Shown here in pieces: positions 57,120-64,000 of a DNA stretch of 64,000 bases. The translations under genes and the position numbers were made by a program. The stretch is from a virus. The notes beneath the pieces are model-generated. The model was given only the letters and a program-made list of their open reading frames with translations, had not been told where the DNA came from and did not search any database. Location: the IMG/VR virus record IMGVR_UViG_3300023174_000039, positions 186,001 through 250,000 of that record, one strand, 5' to 3'. Every line of letters begins with the position of its first letter. The first letter of the stretch is position 1.

Positions 57120-60100
57120 ACGCATAACTAGCTAACCACTCCCATTCATAGCTCTTTTTAAGAGCCGTAAAATCTCCGCCCACTTCTTCATAGTACTCTA
57201 CAGCATCCTCTGCGCCAAAGCGACTCCACTCTGCGTTCTTGACTTCTCCTGTATCGCTGAGCCACAGGTTGAGTCGGTACTCGTTTTCTACATCTGGTAA
57301 ACTGTGTTTGAGCTTGAGTACTTCACGGAATGCTGTGCGCCAGGCCATCCAAGGTGTTTCGGTGTAGTTGGCTGTGCCACTTATGATTGGAACCACTTCG
57401 TGTGGTTGGTCCATGGTAAAGTCTAGACCTGTTCCTGCATTTTCCAAAGTCATCTGTCGGTTGTAAGCAATCATGGCCTGGTGGCCATATACCAATCCAT
57501 TTACGGGATTGTGTGCGTGGAAGATGTAATGTTTGGGCTGTTGCATACGGTCAGGTTGCCATGTCCAATCAAATCTATGATCAACTTCTAGCTTGGCAAA
57601 CACCGCAAAGAACCATGGTGTTGTGCTTAATCTAGCGGCTGCTTGATATGCTGCCACACGACCATTTACTCCTTTTGAGTGATGTATGTGATTGCAATCC
57701 AAGCCTTCCATCTGCACTGCCCACACCAGGTGTTGGTAGTTAAACTCAGCATAAGGCTCGCCATTTGAAATAAACACAATGTCTAACGGATGCTCCTTGA
57801 GCATGCGTTGAGTTTTATCAATGTAAGGATAATCGTATAACTGCGTCTTGATGTAAGGTACAGCCGCTTGTGGTACAATCACAGTACTGGCACCCGAGCT
57901 CAATGGCACAATGGTCTTGCTACGATCACGCCATAAACTCACTGTATGTAAACGATGATCCGCATAATCTACTGTGGTAAACATTGTGAGTGGTGCAGTC
58001 CATACATGATTACGCACAACATCCACATGTGAGTCTTCGGTGTGTTGCACTATAGGCATTGGCCAACGAGGTACTGTCTGATCGTTACAGTAGTTCACCG
58101 TCTCAAACCAATCTAACAACTCAAGCTCGGCAATTTTGGCCTGCAATGCTTTTACTGGCACAAAGAATGTGTCTCCAAACTTTTGCTCATTGCTGGGGAA
58201 TACATGCAACATGTCTCGTTGCCAGGCTTCGGGTTGCCAAGAGAAGTCAAATGCAGTGTAATCACACACTGAACCAACCACCCACACATGATCATCTGCA
58301 ACACCATCCAGCAGTCGCTTGAGTGTGTCAAGATAGTTGTCAAAGTAACGTGCTTTCTTGACCACACGATACCGTTGTTCAAGATTGGCAATAACTGTTG
58401 CGCTTTCTTTGTTGCCAAAGTCCACAACATAGATGTCGTGTGCGTCAGCTGGCGCATGTATGCGTTGGTCAGTAACAAAGTTCAAGTTGGGAAACTCTTC
58501 TATGTTCTTGGCCCACTTGGCATGACGTTCAAACTCCCAACGGTTGATTAGGAATGTATCCGACCACTTGTTCCACTGTGATCCAAACACATGTGTCATT
58601 GAACTTTGCCAAGGTTGGGCATGCCAGGCAAAGTCAAACTCTGTGTAGTCGTTCTCACTGCCAATAACCCAGAAACGATTCTGTTTGGTCTTGTTCAAGC
58701 AACGTTTGATAGTGTCTTGTATGCTGTTGACATAACGAATCTTCTGTATGTGCGGATAACGTTCTTGCAGTTGTTTGAAACGCACCGTGCTCAGTGCATT
58801 AGATCGATCCATGTAAAAGATATCTTGTACTTGTACCGCTTTCTTCTCTTTTTGTATAAGCGGGGCGTCGCCGGCAAATTTCAATTCAGACGCACCGGGT
58901 ACTGTGTAGGTAAGTCCAATACTCATTTGATACTCACTGCCAAAGTGATGTATGTATGGCTCGTCTTTGGGATGCGGGTGCCAGGAAAAATCTACATTGG
59001 TTGCGTTGATCTCTTCAGGAATATTCCAGCGATCCATAACTGGCAACAGTCTAGCTCTTACAGAATCAACAAACTTGCGCTCAGTTGCACCTGGTACATG
59101 ATATTCAATCGTGCTCATTTCTTCAGCTGGATGCCATTGATTACCAAACACATAGATAAATGGAGGGTCGCCCGGATCAGGAACCCAACTGCGATCAAAC
59201 TCAAATGGAACTGTGGCTGTGACTATCCACTGATCATGTGCCAACAATTTTGCCACAGGCTCGTTCATGAACTTGCGTTCTGTGGCTCCTGCAACTGTGT
59301 ATTCCACTGTGGGCATGATTTCTGCTGGCCAGTGTTGATTACCAAACACATAGACAAATGGAGGTGATCCTGGATCTGGTTCCCATGAGTAGTCAAACTC
59401 ACAGGGGTGGTGTGTGGTAAACAGTTCAGGATTGCCCACACGCAACGCACGAGGTTCACTCATGTACTTGATTGTGGTAGCAGTTGCCACACGATATTGC
59501 AATGCCGGACGTTGTTCAGGTGTGAGCCATTGATTACCAAACACATAGATGTATTCTGGATCTGTGGGATTTGGCCTCCAGGAATAATCAAACGATTCAA
59601 CATTGTCAAGTATTTCAAAATCTGCTGGACTCTGTGCCACAGTGGCAATCAAGTCATCCACATACTTGATTTCAGTGGCGCCAGACACTGTGTAAACCAC
59701 AGTGGCTTCTAACACAGCAGGATTCCATTGATTACCAAACACATAGATAAATGGCGGATCAAACGGATTGGGTTCCCAAGAATAGTCAAATTTGCTCACT
59801 GCAATGTTGTGTTTGAACAAGCTGGGTTGCGGCAATCGTGTGGTACGTGCTTCCTGGTACTTGACTTCTGTCGCGCCCGCTACTACATATCTTACACTGG
59901 CTTTGTACTCTGCTGGGTTCCATTGATTGCCCCAAACATAGATATAAGGGGGATCTTTGGGATTAGGCACCCAGGTCCAGTCCCATGCAGATTCGTCTAT
60001 GGGTTCTAGTATTTCCCACCCAATTCTAGACTCTGCAAGTGTTGCAACTGGCAAGTCTACAAACTTTTCTTTTGTTGCCCCGGGCATGACATACCGTACA

Positions 60101-63100
60101 GTGGGCATGACCGTGCCGGGGTAGTGTTGGTTGCCAAACACATAGATATACAACTCTTCGGTGTTGCTGGGATGCCATGAGTAATCAAAATTGTCAATAG
60201 ACTCTAGCACTTGCCAATTTTCCATTGCCGGCAAACGTTGAGCCACTATGGGAACATATTTTATTTTTTCCGCTCCGGGCACATGATACACAGGGCCGCC
60301 ATTGCTTTGCCATTGTGTAGCAAATTTGTATATGTAAGGTTCTTCAGTGTTGTCCGGATGCCACGAGTAATCAAATGCCTCAACGGGATACGGCACAGTC
60401 CAATGTGTGCTGTCTGGAGTTCTACGATGTGCTTGCTCAGTGTATTTGGTTTCTGTAGCGCCAGGAACAACATATCGTGCACCGCCGTTGTGCTGCCATT
60501 GTGTGGCAAATTCGTATATGTAGGGAGGATCTTGTGGATCAGGTACCCAGGCATAGTTCACACTGTCTTGCGACACTTGGTCAGGTATCTCCCAATTGTC
60601 TGAACAGGCAGCCAATTTTACTGTGCCCGACATGTACTTGCGTTCAGTTGCACCTGGTACACGATATTCAATTGTGGGCATCTTTTCAGCTGGCCAGTAA
60701 TTGTTGCCCCACACATAGATGTAGGCAGGATCTTTAGGGTGTGGTTGCCAAGACCAATTGAAACTTTTGTTATCAATGGGGTGTAACACATGCCAATTTT
60801 TTGTGGTGCCCCGAAGTTGTGCTTTGGGCTCTGCAACATACTTACGATCAGTGGCACCATTTACTTTGTACACTGGCCCACCTTCGTCGTACCATTGTGT
60901 ACCAAACTCATAGATGTATGCAGGATCTAGCACATCCGGATGCCAACTATAATCAAAGTATACAACGTTGTCAGTATTAGTCCAAGCAGTGTCATTGCCT
61001 TCTGCACGAACTTTAAATGCATCAGTAAGTTTGACTTTGGTGGCACCGGGCACAGTGTATGTTACACCGCTGGCTGTTTGCCATTGGCTTGCAAAGTGAT
61101 ATATGTAAGGCGGTGCGAATGGATCAGGTTGCCATGAATAATCCACACTGTTTGTTGCAATATATGCTGGCACTGACCAATTGTCTTTTTTAGGCAATGG
61201 TTTGACCCTAAACGCATCCACTAACTTGATCTCAGCGGCACCCGGTACTGTGTAAGTAACACCACTACTAGCAGACCATTGATTGGGGAAGTGATAAATG
61301 TAGGCAGTATCTAGCGGGTTAGGATGCCAGGAATAATCCACACTGGATTTTGAAACAGAGTCAGGTACAAACCAATTGTCTTTTTTAGGCAACGACTTGA
61401 CTCGGAATACATCTACCAATTTGATCTCAGTAGCGCCTGGTACTGTATATGTAACACCACTTGCTGATTGCCATTGATCTGGAAAGTGATAAATGTAAGG
61501 TGGTGCAAATGGATCAGGATGCCATGAATAGTCAACTGAGTCAGCTTTGATGTTAGCAGGAACACTCCAATTGTCTTTGTTAGATACTGATTTGACTTGA
61601 AACGCATCCACTAACTTGATCTCAGTGGCACCTGGTACTGTATATGTAACACCACTTGCGGGTTGCCATTGATCTGGAAAGTGATATATGTAAGGCGGTG
61701 CCAACGGATCTGGTTGCCAGGAATAATCCACACTATCAGAGATAACACTGTTGGGTACTGACCAATTTGTTTGATCAGGTAAGGGCTTGACACAGAATGC
61801 ATCCACTAACTTGATCTCAGTGGCACCTGGTACTATGTATGTTACACCACTGCTGGCTGACCATTGATTGGGAAAGTGATAAATGTAGGCAGTATCTAAC
61901 GGGTTTGGATACCATGAATAATCCACGCTAGACTCTACCACAGTAGGTGGTACAGTCCAATTGACTTTGTTAGGTAAGTGATTGACACAGAATGCATCCA
62001 CTAACTTGATCTCGGTAGCACCTGGTACTGTGTATGTTACACCACTTGCTGATTGGTACTGACTTGGGAAGTGATAAATGTAGGGTGGATCTAGCAGGTT
62101 AGGGTGCCACGAATAATTAACAGAGTCAACTTTGATAGTAGCAGGAACTGACCAATTGTCTTTACAGGGCAATGTGGTCACTTGAAACGCATCCACCAAC
62201 TTGATTTCAGTGGCACCAGGCACAGTGTATGTTACACCACTGGCTGATTGCCATTGATCTGGAAAGTGATAAATGTAAGGTGGTGCAAATGGATCAGGAT
62301 GCCATGAATAATCCACGCTGGCAGTAGCGACACTGTCGGGTATGAACCAATGTTGGTTACAGGGCAATGTGGTCACTTGAAACGCATCCACCAACTTGAT
62401 TTCAGTGGCGCCCGGAACGACATATGTTACCCCACTTGCGGGTTGCCATTGATCCGGGAAGTGATAAATGTAAGGCGGGTCTAGCGGGTTAGGATGCCAT
62501 GAATAATCAACGGTGGACTTTGAGACAGAGTCTGGTATTAACCAATTGTCTTTACAGGGCAATGTGGTCACTTGAAACGCATCGATTAGTTTGATCTCAG
62601 TGGCACCGGGCACAGTGTATGTTACACCACTGGCTGATTGATACTGGCTTGAAAAATGATAAATGTAAGGAGGATCCAATGGATCTGGGTGCCATGAATA
62701 GTCTACTCTGTCAAAGTTCACATGATTTGGGCATTTCCAATGTGCGTATTGTCGGGTTGCTTTAGCCTGTTGTGTATGTACCAGCTTGATACCCTGATTG
62801 CCTGTGTACACAGGACCACCGGCGCTTTGCCATTGTGTGCCAAAGTGATATTCATATGCTGGTTCACGATAGTCCGGATGCCATGAAAAATCAAAACTAT
62901 GTTGATCAATTCCTGCAGGAATCCGCCAGTTATCTACTGTAGACAATCTTGTGATAGTACGATCTACATGATAGTGTGTTTCAGTATAGCCCGCAGCAGG
63001 CACAAGATACACACCTGCATCTGCTTGATGTTGGCTAGGCCAGGCATGTCGCTGATGAGCTTGCCAAGGAACAGGCTCCCAAAGAAAATCCCACTCTCTA

Positions 63101-63231
63101 AGATCTGCTAAGTATGTGATCCACCAAAAGAACCTTGTGCGACTCAACTGCTGTGCATGCCCAATATCACTTGCTTCACGCTCATGAGCAAACAACCCTG
63201 GCTTCTTACCTGAATAAAAAATATCAAACAT
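57088..63231 (-). CDS. Giant WHP-repeat protein with glycosyltransferase-like C-terminus
   Basis: 2047 residues, the only complete minus-strand gene here. After a 60-residue aromatic N-terminus, about 21 repeats of roughly 65 residues follow, each with a core like DYSWHPDPLDPPYIY, then QWQ, ASGVTYTVPGATEIKLV and a variable NW-VP linker. Three diverged copies come later. The C-terminal 280 residues (from LDIVFISNGEPYAEFNYQHL at about 1770) look like a GT-A-type sugar transferase. Similar WHP-repeat proteins occur in marine T4-like phages as I recall. Repeats may bind sugars or build a scaffold; role unknown. Confidence 0.85.
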   Translation of the reverse strand: MFDIFYSGKKPGLFAHEREASDIGHAQQLSRTRFFWWITYLADLREWDFLWEPVPWQAHQRHAWPSQHQADAGVYLVPAAGYTETHYHVDRTITRLSTVDNWRIPAGIDQHSFDFSWHPDYREPAYEYHFGTQWQSAGGPVYTGNQGIKLVHTQQAKATRQYAHWKCPNHVNFDRVDYSWHPDPLDPPYIYHFSSQYQSASGVTYTVPGATEIKLIDAFQVTTLPCKDNWLIPDSVSKSTVDYSWHPNPLDPPYIYHFPDQWQPASGVTYVVPGATEIKLVDAFQVTTLPCNQHWFIPDSVATASVDYSWHPDPFAPPYIYHFPDQWQSASGVTYTVPGATEIKLVDAFQVTTLPCKDNWSVPATIKVDSVNYSWHPNLLDPPYIYHFPSQYQSASGVTYTVPGATEIKLVDAFCVNHLPNKVNWTVPPTVVESSVDYSWYPNPLDTAYIYHFPNQWSASSGVTYIVPGATEIKLVDAFCVKPLPDQTNWSVPNSVISDSVDYSWQPDPLAPPYIYHFPDQWQPASGVTYTVPGATEIKLVDAFQVKSVSNKDNWSVPANIKADSVDYSWHPDPFAPPYIYHFPDQWQSASGVTYTVPGATEIKLVDVFRVKSLPKKDNWFVPDSVSKSSVDYSWHPNPLDTAYIYHFPNQWSASSGVTYTVPGAAEIKLVDAFRVKPLPKKDNWSVPAYIATNSVDYSWQPDPFAPPYIYHFASQWQTASGVTYTVPGATKVKLTDAFKVRAEGNDTAWTNTDNVVYFDYSWHPDVLDPAYIYEFGTQWYDEGGPVYKVNGATDRKYVAEPKAQLRGTTKNWHVLHPIDNKSFNWSWQPHPKDPAYIYVWGNNYWPAEKMPTIEYRVPGATERKYMSGTVKLAACSDNWEIPDQVSQDSVNYAWVPDPQDPPYIYEFATQWQHNGGARYVVPGATETKYTEQAHRRTPDSTHWTVPYPVEAFDYSWHPDNTEEPYIYKFATQWQSNGGPVYHVPGAEKIKYVPIVAQRLPAMENWQVLESIDNFDYSWHPSNTEELYIYVFGNQHYPGTVMPTVRYVMPGATKEKFVDLPVATLAESRIGWEILEPIDESAWDWTWVPNPKDPPYIYVWGNQWNPAEYKASVRYVVAGATEVKYQEARTTRLPQPSLFKHNIAVSKFDYSWEPNPFDPPFIYVFGNQWNPAVLEATVVYTVSGATEIKYVDDLIATVAQSPADFEILDNVESFDYSWRPNPTDPEYIYVFGNQWLTPEQRPALQYRVATATTIKYMSEPRALRVGNPELFTTHHPCEFDYSWEPDPGSPPFVYVFGNQHWPAEIMPTVEYTVAGATERKFMNEPVAKLLAHDQWIVTATVPFEFDRSWVPDPGDPPFIYVFGNQWHPAEEMSTIEYHVPGATERKFVDSVRARLLPVMDRWNIPEEINATNVDFSWHPHPKDEPYIHHFGSEYQMSIGLTYTVPGASELKFAGDAPLIQKEKKAVQVQDIFYMDRSNALSTVRFKQLQERYPHIQKIRYVNSIQDTIKRCLNKTKQNRFWVIGSENDYTEFDFAWHAQPWQSSMTHVFGSQWNKWSDTFLINRWEFERHAKWAKNIEEFPNLNFVTDQRIHAPADAHDIYVVDFGNKESATVIANLEQRYRVVKKARYFDNYLDTLKRLLDGVADDHVWVVGSVCDYTAFDFSWQPEAWQRDMLHVFPSNEQKFGDTFFVPVKALQAKIAELELLDWFETVNYCNDQTVPRWPMPIVQHTEDSHVDVVRNHVWTAPLTMFTTVDYADHRLHTVSLWRDRSKTIVPLSSGASTVIVPQAAVPYIKTQLYDYPYIDKTQRMLKEHPLDIVFISNGEPYAEFNYQHLVWAVQMEGLDCNHIHHSKGVNGRVAAYQAAARLSTTPWFFAVFAKLEVDHRFDWTWQPDRMQQPKHYIFHAHNPVNGLVYGHQAMIAYNRQMTLENAGTGLDFTMDQPHEVVPIISGTANYTETPWMAWRTAFREVLKLKHSLPDVENEYRLNLWLSDTGEVKNAEWSRFGAEDAVEYYEEVGGDFTALKKSYEWEWLASYAFMRRSLTPDR
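60960..62720 (-). repeat. Nine near-identical 195-bp coding repeats
   Basis: Within the giant gene, a 195-base unit recurs about nine times in frame with high DNA identity, whereas units nearer the 3' end of the gene (57.7-60.9 kb) have drifted. Units differ mainly in the NW-VP linker and at the DP/AP/DT positions. High similarity suggests recent expansion by unequal recombination. Confidence 0.85.
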
Positions 63232-64000
63232 GATTAGAATAGACGAAATTTACAACAACACTTTTTGGCCCTGGATTAATAATCAAATCCCTGGCACTAG
63301 AACATACTTCTGTGATCCACCTGGCCGCAGTGATCCAGATGCATTGTTTAACTTTGGTCGAGATGACATTCCCGAAAACGATTTTGTGTTTTTCCATGAT
63401 CAAGAACCTGTGCATTTAGATCTTCATAGACCTTTGTTTACACAGGTCAGAGAGTACACCGAAGACATTAGAAAAAGCAACGGCGATGTCAAAAAAGGCG
63501 GGCATGTAATTGTCAGCGAGCATGGAGAATACGTGCGTGAGTTGTGTCGTGCATACGGATGGAAGAGCCATTATTACTTTTATCATGGATGGGCTTGCAA
63601 GGATTGGTTTCGAGGATATGATAAAACTTTCTTGATCCCTCGAGCAAAAGACAGAGCTCCTACACGCACATTTATGAGTCCTAATAGGATTGTTGCCGGC
63701 AAACGAGATCACAGAGTTTTGTTTTTGTATAATGTATTTAAGCACGGGCTAGATCAAAATTATATTTCGGCTCCTAGAATATGTCCTTACGAAAATGTAG
63801 ATATTTCACAGATAGCACTCAAGTATAATAACATATATCCTGACATAGAGCAAGTGTTCTTGGCAGCAGAATTGCCTAGATTGTTTGCCGGCGAAGACAC
63901 TCAGATCATGACCAGCTGTTGGTTGGGCAACTATGCAGAAGCACAAGACAGTTTGGTGTATGTTCCTACAGAGACTGTGTACTTTGGCAAACGATTACAC
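63230..64000 (+). CDS. Glycosyltransferase-like protein, C-terminus outside window
   Basis: 257 codons from the ATG at 63230 with no stop before the window end. The start codon overlaps that of the giant minus-strand gene (CATG, two shared bases). Features: FFHDQEPVHLDLH near 54, VIVSEHGEYV near 93, YHGWACKDWFRGY near 117, VLFLYNVFKHG near 163 and a final VYVPTETVYFGKRLH, which resembles the start of the donor-site motif in phage fucosyltransferase-like enzymes. Family assignment is tentative. Confidence 0.65.
   Translation, partial: MIRIDEIYNNTFWPWINNQIPGTRTYFCDPPGRSDPDALFNFGRDDIPENDFVFFHDQEPVHLDLHRPLFTQVREYTEDIRKSNGDVKKGGHVIVSEHGEYVRELCRAYGWKSHYYFYHGWACKDWFRGYDKTFLIPRAKDRAPTRTFMSPNRIVAGKRDHRVLFLYNVFKHGLDQNYISAPRICPYENVDISQIALKYNNIYPDIEQVFLAAELPRLFAGEDTQIMTSCWLGNYAEAQDSLVYVPTETVYFGKRLH

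Noticed and set aside
58606-59367. A 253-codon open frame on the plus strand opposite the giant gene.
   Set aside because: It mirrors the repeat gene on the other strand, has repeated Cys/Ile-rich sequence and no ribosome site.
57088-63231. Regular direct repeats looked like a possible CRISPR or satellite array.
   Set aside because: The 195-base period is an exact multiple of three and the units form one continuous reading frame with conserved residues; there are no 25-40 base repeats with unique spacers.

Overview
The window looks like part of the genome of a large tailed phage with a T4-like replication core, probably infecting a freshwater or marine betaproteobacterium. The phage call rests on dense, mostly plus-strand gene packing with ATGA/TAATG start-stop overlaps, a family B DNA polymerase, a sliding clamp, a DsbA-like protein, a 5'-3' exonuclease, ThyX, MazG-like and MoxR/VWA genes, 25 tRNAs and many small phage-type ORFs. 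No terminase, capsid or tail-sheath gene lies in the window. The host guess is inference: a Bug/TctC-type periplasmic receptor (a family expanded in Burkholderiales), a tmRNA tag reading ANDEQFALAA, and strong sigma70-like promoters.

Layout. 1-4.2 kb: a partial fatty acid desaturase (minus strand), a Dps-like ferritin and LysM-containing virion-type proteins. 4.2-9.1 kb: DsbA, DNA polymerase and sliding clamp, with structured leader RNAs. 9.1-26.1 kb: a DNA-modification and sugar region. It holds a DpdA-type transglycosylase, radical SAM enzymes, FolE, a QueD family protein and QueE, interleaved with glycosyltransferases, GalE, aminotransferase, methyltransferase, SGNH-like and cytidylyltransferase genes, and ends in the exonuclease. 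26-30.8 kb: small early-type genes, several behind near-identical promoters. 30.8-39.3 kb: 25 tRNA genes for every amino acid except Phe, a circularly permuted two-piece tmRNA with a protein gene between its halves, a DUF4214-like protein, a predicted outer-membrane barrel protein, and long stretches of strongly folded non-coding RNA between tRNAs. 39.3-48.7 kb: RNase H-like protein, PP-loop and amidinotransferase enzymes, an ADP-heptose set (HldE split into two genes, HldD, cupin), RNA polymerase omega, a phosphoesterase and the Bug receptor. 48.7-57.1 kb: MoxR and VWA genes, small proteins, ThyX, an epimerase and an aminotransferase. 57.1-63.2 kb: one minus-strand gene for a 2047-residue repeat protein. 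63.2 kb to the end: a partial plus-strand gene whose start codon overlaps that of the giant gene.

How it fits together. FolE, QueD, QueE and DpdA would make and insert a 7-deazaguanine into phage DNA. QueC is not seen here, which favours 7-carboxy-7-deazaguanine or its decarboxylated form over preQ0, unless QueC lies elsewhere or is supplied by the host. The sugar genes suggest surface or virion glycan synthesis. The tRNAs, tmRNA and omega subunit suggest strong remodelling of host expression. All functions are read from sequence motifs by eye; no database search was run.
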